Source: a candidate division WOR-3 bacterium (lineage in GTDB: Bacteria > SDB-A). Taken from it: a stretch of 33,117 nt of DNA. Positions 23,899-32,328 of this stretch are shown one piece after another (position 1 is the stretch's first letter; every line of letters starts with the position of its first letter). The position numbers were made by a program, and so were the translations under genes. Location: NCBI GenBank assembly GCA_016934535.1, contig JAFGSQ010000003.1, positions 1 to 33,117 on the forward strand, read 5' to 3'. Under the pieces are notes generated by a model that was not told the origin of the DNA, did not search any database, and was given only the letters and a program-made list of their open reading frames with translations.

Positions 23899-24546
23899 GT
23901 GCTTGTTCTTTTCGCAAAAGGTGGATGGGCTATGTGGCTTTTGCTTTTGGCGAGCGTCGTCGGTGGTGCCGCGATTTTCGAGAGACTGATGGTTCTTTGG
24001 AAGATTTCAAAAAGTAGAAAAAGATTTTTGACTGAATTTGTCGGTTCTTACAGCGTTGAGGACAGAGGAAAAAGAGCCGCAGATGTCTGTAAAAAATACG
24101 ACAGCGCCATATCCCGCGTAGCAGATTCTTTGATAGCGCAAAATCAAAAATATTTTAATTTGAATGAAGAGGAAAAGAGATACGCTTTCGAAGACGCAGT
24201 CGGAATTGCAGCCGTCAGAGAACTTGAAGTCCTTGACAAAGGTCTTGACATTCTCGCTGCAGTGTCGACGATAGCTCCACTGGTCGGTTTTCTCGGAACT
24301 GTCGTAGGTATGATGATGGCGTTTGACTCAATTGCCAAAGCAGCGACGGTCGACCCGGTCCTCGTCGCAAGCGGAATACAGGTCGCCCTCATAACAACAG
24401 CCGCCGGTTTATTAATCGCTTTTCCTGTGAGCGCTTTTCATGTATACTTTACTTCCAGGATCAATTCGATTACGAAAGACATCGAATACGATTCTGTTAA
24501 ATTGATTGATTTTCTTCTTGGGAGAAGTAAGAAAGAAAATTGGTAG
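23899..24546 (+). CDS. Second ExbB/TolQ-family protein (no adjacent ExbD)
   Basis: The 215-residue protein starts at GTG 23899 with AAGGAGGT at 23883-23890. It has three helices and the family signature (STIAPLVGFLGTVVGMMMAF; ALITTAAGLLIAFPVSAFHVYF), nearly identical to the 17916-18551 product in helices 2 and 3 but different in the cytoplasmic loop. No ExbD or TonB follows; the next gene encodes a secreted Asp-box protein 36 bases on. It could pair with the ExbDs at 18553-19547 as an alternative channel subunit, or with an ExbD elsewhere. Confidence 0.82.
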   Translation: MLVLFAKGGWAMWLLLLASVVGGAAIFERLMVLWKISKSRKRFLTEFVGSYSVEDRGKRAADVCKKYDSAISRVADSLIAQNQKYFNLNEEEKRYAFEDAVGIAAVRELEVLDKGLDILAAVSTIAPLVGFLGTVVGMMMAFDSIAKAATVDPVLVASGIQVALITTAAGLLIAFPVSAFHVYFTSRINSITKDIEYDSVKLIDFLLGRSKKENW

Positions 24547-24582
24547 TTTGGTTTTGACAAATGTAACAAGAGGAGGTTAGAA

Positions 24583-26292
24583 ATGAAGAAAAGTGTAATG
24601 TTTGTAGCATTGATGCTGATGGCGTTCGGTCTTTTTGCTGACGTTGCCATCACAGGAGATTGCTGGCAACCTTATAAGGCTTCAGTGATAAACAACGTGG
24701 ATGTTACAACTCCTGTTCAAGTCAATGCTCAGGGATATTGGAGGGGTATTGCGCAGCCGGGAAGAAACCTGACATGTAAAAACGATACCATATCGGTCGT
24801 TTATTCAGTATTGACGACTACTCCAACATATAACCAGAAGATGTATCAGTCATATTCGACGGACAACGGCGCGACATGGTCATTAAATGCAATTGGTCAT
24901 AATGACTGCCTGAGGACTTATCCTCACGCCGACCAGATTTTTGATGTCACAAATATGTCCGATCCCTTTGGTGCATCACCTTATGTTATCTGGGCGGAAA
25001 GGCTTTCATCAGCTGCCAATGACACACTGTTTTTTGCATACGACGATTACCCAACTTTCGGACTTTTCAATCCGGTTCCGGTAAATGTGGGCATAACTCC
25101 TTATTTCCCAGTTGTTTGCGTTTTCGGAACAGGTGATAGCTTGATTGCCATGGCTACAGATAATGCAACAGACGATCTGATTGAATGGGTGTCTTATGAC
25201 GGCGGAGTTACTTGGACACAGGTGACATTCAGACCTATCGGAACCGACCAAGGATCGGTCTCGACTATGATTGATAACGGGAAAGGCGGATATGCTGTGG
25301 CTTTTTACAGCATACAGGAAGCGACCGGAGAGAATTTCCCTCCCCGCTACAAAGAAACAAACGACTACGGTCAGACCTGGTCAGCTGAGCAGCTGCTTTT
25401 CGACGTCGAAGTCGGAGGATATACTTTTTCAATGTCATGGCAGGGATACAGTGTAGTTATGGACCCCATCAACAATTATCCTTACTTCCTCGTTAAACTT
25501 GACACAGGCATTACAACGAATGAATCGTACACGTACGGAGAAATTTGGTTCCAGAAACCGAACGGCGGAACACCAGGAGCATACACTTTTGGCGATGCGG
25601 TTCCTGTTATAGTAGACGACCCGAGCGTTTTCAACCACATAGCTTCCGCACCGACGATAGCTTTTTACAGATCAGCGGTTGATTCAAGTGTTATTCTTCT
25701 CGGCACAGTCAGCGCTTTTGTCGATGAAGTCATCGGTACGGACACTTTCACTCAGCTTCAGCTTATCGTCGTTACATCGCAAGACGAAGGAAACACCTGG
25801 GACGAATACCAGATAACTTCCTATGACGCCGGCGGTTTAGACAAATCTTATCCGAGCGGAGCATCATACATTGACTCAGACGGCGATTATAACATATTCT
25901 TCACTGACTCGACACAGGGCGATAATGTCGTGTCTCCTGTTTATCACATTTCGTGCAACGTAGTCACTGATCTCGGTCTTCCCGCAGTGGGACCCTACGT
26001 CGTCGGTGTCGAAGAAACTCCGATAAACGAAATCCCGAACATGTACAATGTTACGACAACAACACAAAGGGGCCAGTGCAGTTTTACAATAGGTTTACCC
26101 GAAGGCGGAATGACTTCACTAAGAATATTCGATGTCTCCGGAAGAATTGTCACCGACGTTGTAAACAGGTATCTGTCAGCCGGGCAGTACAAATTCGACT
26201 GGAACACCGGAACTGTTCCTTCTGGAAACTATGTTTTCAGGCTAACTTCCAACGGATTTATTACTACCGGTAAAGTCTTAATTACTCAATAA
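24583..26292 (+). CDS. Secreted Asp-box (sialidase-fold-like) protein with T9SS-type tail, copy 1
   Basis: The 569-residue protein has a signal peptide (about 1-19) and at least four Asp-box motifs of the S-x-D-x-G-x-x-W type: STDNGATW (92-99), SYDGGVTW (204-211), TNDYGQTW (259-266) and SQDEGNTW (399-406). They mark a beta-propeller as in sialidases and related lectin-like proteins. An arginine triad typical of active sialidase is not evident, so enzyme activity is unproven. Residues about 487-569 form a T9SS-type sorting domain (LRIFDVSGRIV; YKFDWNT; SGNYVFRLTSNG). GAGGAGG precedes the ATG. A paralogue follows at 26412-28115. Confidence 0.75.
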   Translation: MKKSVMFVALMLMAFGLFADVAITGDCWQPYKASVINNVDVTTPVQVNAQGYWRGIAQPGRNLTCKNDTISVVYSVLTTTPTYNQKMYQSYSTDNGATWSLNAIGHNDCLRTYPHADQIFDVTNMSDPFGASPYVIWAERLSSAANDTLFFAYDDYPTFGLFNPVPVNVGITPYFPVVCVFGTGDSLIAMATDNATDDLIEWVSYDGGVTWTQVTFRPIGTDQGSVSTMIDNGKGGYAVAFYSIQEATGENFPPRYKETNDYGQTWSAEQLLFDVEVGGYTFSMSWQGYSVVMDPINNYPYFLVKLDTGITTNESYTYGEIWFQKPNGGTPGAYTFGDAVPVIVDDPSVFNHIASAPTIAFYRSAVDSSVILLGTVSAFVDEVIGTDTFTQLQLIVVTSQDEGNTWDEYQITSYDAGGLDKSYPSGASYIDSDGDYNIFFTDSTQGDNVVSPVYHISCNVVTDLGLPAVGPYVVGVEETPINEIPNMYNVTTTTQRGQCSFTIGLPEGGMTSLRIFDVSGRIVTDVVNRYLSAGQYKFDWNTGTVPSGNYVFRLTSNGFITTGKVLITQ

Positions 26293-26309
26293 CAGAACTG
26301 ATGATTAAT

Positions 26310-26340
26310 AAGGGGAGGGGAAAACCTTCCCCTTTTTTTA
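26310..26340 (+). terminator. Rho-independent terminator after Asp-box copy 1
   Basis: AAGGGGA-GG pairs with CC-TTCCCCTT across GGAAAA (one bulge), followed by a run of T ending at 26339. It lies 17 bases after the stop codon. Confidence 0.8.
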
Positions 26341-26346
26341 TTTGCG

Positions 26347-26375
26347 TTGCAAAATAAATGGTTGAATTATATAAG
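26347..26375 (+). promoter_or_regulatory. Candidate promoter for Asp-box copy 2
   Basis: TTGCAA (26347-26352) and TATAAG (26370-26375) are separated by 17 bases just after the terminator, 36 bases before ATG 26412. The position between a terminator and a gene supports it; the hexamers are imperfect. Confidence 0.45.
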
Positions 26376-26411
26376 GAGTTTGCGAAAACCATTTAAAATA
26401 GGAGGGCTGTG

Positions 26412-28115
26412 ATGAAAAAATCATTAATGATTGTTTCATTTCTGTTGTTGGCATGGTCCATTTACAGTGATGTCCTCGTAGACGCGACCGATCTGGCAAT
26501 GCCTGTTTCGTCAGCAAAACCACCGAACCTCGGAAAACTGGCAACTCCAGTCCTCATAACCTCCGACATGAACTGGAGGGGTGTCGTTCAACCCGGCAGA
26601 AATGTCATCGCTAAGGGAGACACGATATCTGTCGTTTATTCTGTAACGACAACGGATCCAACGTTTACACAGCAAATGTATCAATCTTATTCGGTTGATG
26701 GAGGGCTAATCTGGACTGCTAATCAGATAGGCCACAACTGGTGTGTCAGAACTTATCCCCATTCCGACCAAATCAACAATATCACAAGTTCTGACCCACT
26801 GGGTGTGTCCCCTTACATAATCTGGCAGGAAAAATTGGCGTCTACCGTCAATGACACTTTATTCTTTGCTTATGATGATTACCCTGTTTTCGCGCTATTT
26901 AATCCTGTTCCCGTTAATGTGGGATTGAGTTCATATTTTTCATATATTTGCGTGTGGGGAGACGGTGACACTCTTTTTGCAACCGCCCTCGATTGGATTA
27001 CTAAAGATATTAGGGGTTGGACTTCAGAAGATTACGGTCAAAACTGGACACAAGTACCATTCCGCACGATTGGTTCTGATGCCGGTGCAGTTCAAGCCTT
27101 GGTGGACAACGGAAGTGACGGGTATGGATTTGCCTATTACGGTTTACAGTATGTATCTGGAAGGCCAATATATCCCAAGTTTAAGGAAACTACCGACTAC
27201 GGACAGACCTGGACCTCTGAACAGGAATTTTTGAACATTGCGGTGACTGACAGTTTGGGTAACGACGATACACTTTCAGTCACATGGCAGGGATTTTCTC
27301 TAATTGTAGATCCAAACACGAACATTCCATATATAGCAGGCAAATTTGATCCTCATAAAGATCCGGACTACAGCTACAACTACGGTGAAATCTGGTTTAC
27401 AAAACCCAGCACGGGTATTCCGGGAGCCTATACATTCGACGCTAACAACCCAATTCCAGTTTTTACTGGAGATCCTAATGTTTTTGAACACTTGGCCGGA
27501 TACGCTACAATTTCATATTACTATTCATATCCAGATTCTGGAATAGTTCTTATGATATTTTTCGACGCTTTGGCGCAGGATTCATTGAGCTGGCAGCTTT
27601 ATTGCGCTTCTTCTATTGACGAGGGCAACACTTGGGATGTCCAGCAGGTGACGCCGAACGACACGGCTATGGAGAATGACATGGTAGATGCCTCATATTA
27701 CGTGAGTCAGAATGGAGACGTTAGTATTGTTTTCTGTAATTCGTCAGGAACGCACAACGAAACAGATCATCTCGAATATTATTACTTACCGGTCAACGTG
27801 GTGATGGACCTCGGTCTTCCCCCGGTAAGCGTTGAAGAGAACACCGTGGTTGTGATTCCCAGTGTGTACAGAGTCAACGCTTCTACGACGCGTGGACAGT
27901 GTAGTTTTGCCGTTGGACTGCCCGAAGGCGGTATGACTTCACTAAAAGTTTACGACGCCACTGGAAGAATGGTCACGGAACTTGTCAACCGTTATCTTTC
28001 AGCGGGCCAGTACAATTTCAGCTGGAACACGAGCGGAATCCCTTCGGGTAATTACATTTACAGACTGAAATCGAACGGTTTTGTGACAACGGGTAAAGTT
28101 ATCGTAGCGGAATAA
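26412..28115 (+). CDS. Secreted Asp-box (sialidase-fold-like) protein with T9SS-type tail, copy 2
   Basis: The 567-residue paralogue of the preceding protein is taken from ATG 26412, which has GGAGGG at 26401-26406 at normal spacing; the in-frame GTG 26409 is less likely. It has a signal peptide, then segments shared with copy 1 (WRGVVQPGRNVI; FFAYDDYPVFALFNPVPVNVG). The Asp-box-like motifs are SVDGGLIW, SEDYGQNW, TTDYGQTW and SIDEGNTW. The C-terminal sorting domain is strongly conserved with copy 1 (RGQCSFAVGLPEGGMTSL; VNRYLSAGQY; SGNYIYRLKSNG). It has its own candidate promoter and terminator, so it can be expressed separately. Confidence 0.75.
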   Translation: MKKSLMIVSFLLLAWSIYSDVLVDATDLAMPVSSAKPPNLGKLATPVLITSDMNWRGVVQPGRNVIAKGDTISVVYSVTTTDPTFTQQMYQSYSVDGGLIWTANQIGHNWCVRTYPHSDQINNITSSDPLGVSPYIIWQEKLASTVNDTLFFAYDDYPVFALFNPVPVNVGLSSYFSYICVWGDGDTLFATALDWITKDIRGWTSEDYGQNWTQVPFRTIGSDAGAVQALVDNGSDGYGFAYYGLQYVSGRPIYPKFKETTDYGQTWTSEQEFLNIAVTDSLGNDDTLSVTWQGFSLIVDPNTNIPYIAGKFDPHKDPDYSYNYGEIWFTKPSTGIPGAYTFDANNPIPVFTGDPNVFEHLAGYATISYYYSYPDSGIVLMIFFDALAQDSLSWQLYCASSIDEGNTWDVQQVTPNDTAMENDMVDASYYVSQNGDVSIVFCNSSGTHNETDHLEYYYLPVNVVMDLGLPPVSVEENTVVVIPSVYRVNASTTRGQCSFAVGLPEGGMTSLKVYDATGRMVTELVNRYLSAGQYNFSWNTSGIPSGNYIYRLKSNGFVTTGKVIVAE

Positions 28116-28131
28116 TATTATTTTAATCTAT

Positions 28132-28158
28132 AAAAGAGAGAGGAAACCTCCCTTTTTT
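28132..28158 (+). terminator. Probable terminator after Asp-box copy 2
   Basis: AAAAGAGAGAGG (about 28132-28143) faces CCTCCCTTTTTT across AAA. The stem has a 4-bp closing core plus further pairs with A-C mismatches, and ends in a T run. It is weaker than the other terminators here but sits correctly, about 17 bases after the stop. Confidence 0.55.
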
Positions 28159-28163
28159 GTCTT

Positions 28164-28190
28164 TTGTTTACTTTATTAATGTTATATAAT
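28164..28190 (+). promoter_or_regulatory. Candidate promoter for the first subtilase gene
   Basis: TATAAT at 28185-28190 is a perfect -10, with TTGTTT (28164-28169) upstream at a short 15-base spacing. It lies between a probable terminator and the ATG at 28219. Confidence 0.4.
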
Positions 28191-28218
28191 TACCGGTGAA
28201 GACCTAAAAGGAGTCCCA

Positions 28219-29766
28219 ATGACAGTAAGGAACGTATTGTTTTTCCTCTTTGTTTTACCTTCATTATTAATCTCGTCGGATTTTGCAAGCGGACAAATGA
28301 TAGTCAAATTCAGGAATGAAATCAGGGGAAGCCTTGCTTTTGAAAAGGAAGGCGATTTGATTGTGTCTGGATTTAAGGATTTAGATGAAGCACTCTCCGA
28401 TTTCGATGTGACTGATTACGAGCAGATAATCGAAAACTACGACAGCAAAAGAAAATTCGATTACGGGCTTGATATGATTTATCTGTTTTATTTTCCTGCT
28501 GAAATAGATGTCTGCGAGTTTGTCAGGACAATTTCAAAAATTCCAATTGTTGAATACAGCGAACCTAATTACATAAGAAACGTTTTTTCTTCAATGGTTT
28601 TCAATCCTTTTCTTGTGCCCAACGACCCTGATTATTCACAGCAATGGTTCCTACCGAACATCGGCGCCGACAGCGCGTGGAATATTGAAACCGGAAACCA
28701 TTCAAAGAGAGTCTGCATAATAGATGTCGGCATGGAGTATTCTCATCCGGACATCTCGGGAAACTGGATAACAGGCTACGATTTCTACGACGACGATCCG
28801 GACCCGGACCCGGGTTTTTGGGGATTTTTGGAAACACACGGAACGCATTGCTGTGGCTGCGCAGCGGCTGTGACAAACAATTCGGTCGGCGTCGCTTCAG
28901 TCGGTTACGCGATAGGACTCATTGGAGTAAGGGCGGGTTTTCTTTTTTCCATAAGCGATGCCGCCGCAACTCAAGGCGTCTATTACGCCTGCACAACGGG
29001 AGCTTCAGTAATATCGATGAGTTTCGGCGGTCCTGATCCGATAACGACTCTGCAGACGGCAATCAACGAAGCGTACAACAATTACGACATAATAGTGTGT
29101 GCAGCCGCAGGCAACAACGGTGACACGGTGCCGCAATACCCTGCGAACGGCGAAAATGTCGTCTCTGTTGCCGCGACAAACTCGGCTAATCAGAGGGCGA
29201 GTTTTTCAACATACGGCGGCTGGGTCGATGTTTCAGCTCCCGGAGAAGACATATATTCGACCTTGCCTTCTTTGGGTGGAAATTACGGTTTGATGAGCGG
29301 GACTTCAATGGCGTGTCCTGTGACTGCCGGATTGCTGACGCTTATGAGGTGCCGTTTTCCGTCTGAGACAAATTCCCAGATAATAACAAGGCTCTACGCG
29401 TCCGCAGATTCGATGCCTGCGGAACCGCTTATTCTTCAGGGACTGATGGGAGCCGGAAAGATAAACGCTTTCAGGGCTCTTCAAGACGCTTTAAGCGTGG
29501 AAGAAACACCTTGCATAAAAGATTTTGACATAAAAATTTACCACTTGAACGATGGAAGAACGTCGCTTATAATTGCTTCTTCCAGGGGCTTGGAATGTAA
29601 AATAGATCTTTTCGATGCCTCCGGAAGACTGACGACCAGGCTTTTTGAGGGACAACTCCTTGGAGAAAAACGATTGGATCTTAGTGGTTTATCTTCGGGA
29701 AGTTATATTTACAGAATTAGTTCAGTGGAAGGCTTTTTTACGGGAAAAATTGAAATTATAAAATAG
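28219..29766 (+). CDS. Secreted subtilisin-family (S8) protease with T9SS-type tail
   Basis: The 515-residue protein has a signal peptide (about 1-20) and an N-terminal prodomain-like region (about 25-120; GQMIVKFRNEIRGSL). The catalytic domain (about 140-425) has the full triad: Asp169 (CIIDVGMEYSHPDI), His207 (HGTHCCGCAAAV) and Ser363 (SGTSMACPVTAG), with oxyanion Asn299 (AAAGNNG). The Asp motif has Val-Gly where most subtilases have Thr/Ser-Gly, and several cysteines surround the His motif. Residues about 430-515 form a compact sorting domain (DLFDASGRLTTRLF; SGSYIYRISS). GGAG at about 28210-28213 precedes ATG 28219. The paralogous protease gene starts 9 bases after the stop. Confidence 0.88.
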   Translation: MTVRNVLFFLFVLPSLLISSDFASGQMIVKFRNEIRGSLAFEKEGDLIVSGFKDLDEALSDFDVTDYEQIIENYDSKRKFDYGLDMIYLFYFPAEIDVCEFVRTISKIPIVEYSEPNYIRNVFSSMVFNPFLVPNDPDYSQQWFLPNIGADSAWNIETGNHSKRVCIIDVGMEYSHPDISGNWITGYDFYDDDPDPDPGFWGFLETHGTHCCGCAAAVTNNSVGVASVGYAIGLIGVRAGFLFSISDAAATQGVYYACTTGASVISMSFGGPDPITTLQTAINEAYNNYDIIVCAAAGNNGDTVPQYPANGENVVSVAATNSANQRASFSTYGGWVDVSAPGEDIYSTLPSLGGNYGLMSGTSMACPVTAGLLTLMRCRFPSETNSQIITRLYASADSMPAEPLILQGLMGAGKINAFRALQDALSVEETPCIKDFDIKIYHLNDGRTSLIIASSRGLECKIDLFDASGRLTTRLFEGQLLGEKRLDLSGLSSGSYIYRISSVEGFFTGKIEIIK

Positions 29767-29775
29767 GAGGAATGA

Positions 29776-32325
29776 ATGAAAAGAAATGTCGTCGCATTTT
29801 TACTTTTATCGGTTGTAGCGCTGCCTCTTTTGGCGGTTCAAACACACAAACCGGGCGAAGTGGTAGTAAAATTCATAAACGATTACAGGGGAAGTATTTC
29901 CTTTGACAATGAAAACGGAACACTTGTCTCAGGTATAGAGTCTCTGGACAAAATTCTAGCAGACAATGAATTTAATGATTACGAAATTCTTGTTGCCGAT
30001 TACGATTTCAACAGGAACAAGGATTACGGACTCGACATGATGTATGTGTTCAGATCGAGTTCGGACAAAAACGCTGTTGCCAGTATAAACGACTTTAATG
30101 AGCTTCCTTTTGTTGAATTTGTTGAACTGAACATCGCTGCAGATTTTTACAAAACGCCGAATTTCACAGGATGGGAGCCTTTCTATTTGCCCAATGATCC
30201 ATATTACACAAACCAGTGGTTTTTAAACACAATTTATGCGTTTCAGGCTTGGGATCTTGTTGTAGGCAATCACAGCTCGATTGTAGGGGTAGTTGACGAT
30301 GCGTGTGAAAGAAATCACCAGGACCTGCAGGCTAACTACATTACAGGTTACGATTATGTCAACAATGACAATGATCCTACTCCTATTGATACATCTGAAA
30401 GTCACGGAACGCATTGCTCTGGTCTTGCGGCGGCCGTGACGAATAATTCATTGGGAATAGCCGGAGCGAGCCATAATGTCGGACTGATAGGTGTGAGGAC
30501 TTATTATCTGACACAATGCGCTCAGGGAATTTATTTCTGCTCGCAGAACGGCGCAAACGTTATTTCAATGAGTTGGGGTCCGGGAAGTTCAGGCATCCTC
30601 GCAGCGATTAACGACGCACACGACAATTACGATGTCATTTGTCTCTCTTCAGCGGGCAACGACAATGTCAGCACTCCTACGTATCCCGCGGCGTATGACA
30701 ATTGTGTTGCAGTGGCATCTTCTGGTTCGGGTGATTTCAAATCGAGTTTTTCAAACTACGGTTATTGGATCGACATCACTTCTCCTGGTGAAAACATGTA
30801 TTCGACGATTCCTTACGGTGCATACGGATACATGGACGGAACATCGATGTCCTGCCCTCTTGCGGCGGGTGTAGCGGCGTTGATCAGGGTGTTTGACCCT
30901 TCCATTAGCGCTGATTCAACTGAATTAATATTGGAAGCCGGATGCGATGCTATGTTCAACGATCCATATTTTAATGCAGGCAATATGGGTGCCGGAAGAA
31001 TTAATGTCTTGAGATCAATAGGTAAAATGGGTTTCACGGATTTCAGATTTGTAGGATCAGAGGTTTCCGGCCCGGGTGGTTCTTTTCATATATTGCCGGG
31101 TCAACAGGGGACGATTGAAATTGAACTGGTATGTGACACGGCTTACAGATCAGCATCGTCAATTCAAATTACGGCCTCTTCTTCATCTCCGATCATAGCG
31201 TTAACTGACAGCGTGTCAGATGTGGGTTCTGCCAATCCAGGCGATACAGTGTCCAATTCATCCGACCCGATAGTTTTCAATGTTTCTTCTTCAGCAACAG
31301 TTCAGTTCGTCGATGTGGATTTCGTAATATCGAGTAATCCAGATCCGATAAATAGTACTTTCACGATCAGATTTCCAGCCGGAGGCATCCCTGAAATATT
31401 AATTGTAAACGCCGATGTACATGGAAATTACAGCAACAAGTATTCGGATCCTTTAGAACGTTTGTCAAGAATGTACGATGTATGGTATAGGTATGAAGAC
31501 GGGCCGGTAAGTTCAATAATCCAGGATTATCAGATGATAATCTGGTATTCCGGAGACGCCACCGTGAGTGACAGTGTGCTTTCAGGACAGGATATAGTCG
31601 ATTTAACAGGTTATATTGACTCGGGGAGGGACTTGTTTATAACCGGACAAAATATTGCTCAATTCTTAAACGGAAATTCGTTTTCAACAGATTATCTTCA
31701 TGTTGCGTGGATTAAAAATGGAACTGTTTCCGGTTTAGATGCAGTATCTGGATCAATATTTGACCCTATAATGGTCGCAACAGCAGGAGGTCAACCTTCG
31801 AATCAAAATTCGAGGGATGTTGTTTCAGCCACTAACGGAGGAAACGAAGCACTTGAATACCTCGGCTCATCGGATGTCGGTGCTGTTACATATTTCCAGG
31901 GTTCCGGCAAAGTCGTGTTTTTCGGTTTCGGTTTTGAAGCCATTTATCAAACTGGACCTTTCGCGTCTCCTGACACTGTGATGAAAAGAGTATTAGACTG
32001 GTTCGAAACAGGCGTGGAAGAACAACCTGTTATAGCTGACCCCGACATAAACACGCTTCTTCTGACTGTTAACGGAGTCTCAGTATTCACTTCTTCGGTG
32101 CATTTTTCAGCTGATATTCCGCAAGACGAAGAAGCCGGAGTTTATGTTTTCGATATAACGGGCAGAAACGTCAGAACAATAGCTTCAGGACTGACTTACG
32201 GTTCGCACAGACTGACGTGGGACGGAAGAGACGAAAAAGGCATACAAGTTTCAGGAGGAAACTACATAGTGAGGATGATAGGAAGGAAATCTTCATCCTC
32301 GACCAGAGTGCTTCTGGTAAGATAA
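29776..32325 (+). CDS. Secreted subtilisin-family (S8) protease with GATase-like region and FlgD/T9SS-type tail
   Basis: The 849-residue paralogue has a signal peptide (about 1-20), a prodomain-like region (25-120; GEVVVKFINDYRGSI) and a catalytic domain (about 140-415). The triad is Asp174 (VGVVDDACERNHQDL), His210 (SHGTHCSGLAAAV) and Ser357 (DGTSMSCPLAAG), with Asn295. A beta-rich linker (about 420-535) follows, then a region of about 200 residues (538-745) resembling the class I glutamine-amidotransferase/ThuA-like fold (PEILIVNADVHG; MIIWYSGD; LFITGQNIAQFL; VVFFGFGFEAI). The C-terminal 75 residues are a FlgD-like sorting domain (VYVFDITGRNVRTI; LTWDGRDEKG). AGGAGG precedes the ATG; it is likely co-transcribed with the upstream protease. 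Confidence 0.88.
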   Translation: MKRNVVAFLLLSVVALPLLAVQTHKPGEVVVKFINDYRGSISFDNENGTLVSGIESLDKILADNEFNDYEILVADYDFNRNKDYGLDMMYVFRSSSDKNAVASINDFNELPFVEFVELNIAADFYKTPNFTGWEPFYLPNDPYYTNQWFLNTIYAFQAWDLVVGNHSSIVGVVDDACERNHQDLQANYITGYDYVNNDNDPTPIDTSESHGTHCSGLAAAVTNNSLGIAGASHNVGLIGVRTYYLTQCAQGIYFCSQNGANVISMSWGPGSSGILAAINDAHDNYDVICLSSAGNDNVSTPTYPAAYDNCVAVASSGSGDFKSSFSNYGYWIDITSPGENMYSTIPYGAYGYMDGTSMSCPLAAGVAALIRVFDPSISADSTELILEAGCDAMFNDPYFNAGNMGAGRINVLRSIGKMGFTDFRFVGSEVSGPGGSFHILPGQQGTIEIELVCDTAYRSASSIQITASSSSPIIALTDSVSDVGSANPGDTVSNSSDPIVFNVSSSATVQFVDVDFVISSNPDPINSTFTIRFPAGGIPEILIVNADVHGNYSNKYSDPLERLSRMYDVWYRYEDGPVSSIIQDYQMIIWYSGDATVSDSVLSGQDIVDLTGYIDSGRDLFITGQNIAQFLNGNSFSTDYLHVAWIKNGTVSGLDAVSGSIFDPIMVATAGGQPSNQNSRDVVSATNGGNEALEYLGSSDVGAVTYFQGSGKVVFFGFGFEAIYQTGPFASPDTVMKRVLDWFETGVEEQPVIADPDINTLLLTVNGVSVFTSSVHFSADIPQDEEAGVYVFDITGRNVRTIASGLTYGSHRLTWDGRDEKGIQVSGGNYIVRMIGRKSSSSTRVLLVR

Positions 32326-32328
32326 GAT

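Noticed and set aside
24583-28115. Active sialidases
   Set aside because: Asp boxes show the propeller fold only; the arginine triad and the N-terminal RIP-type motif of sialidases were not found in either protein.
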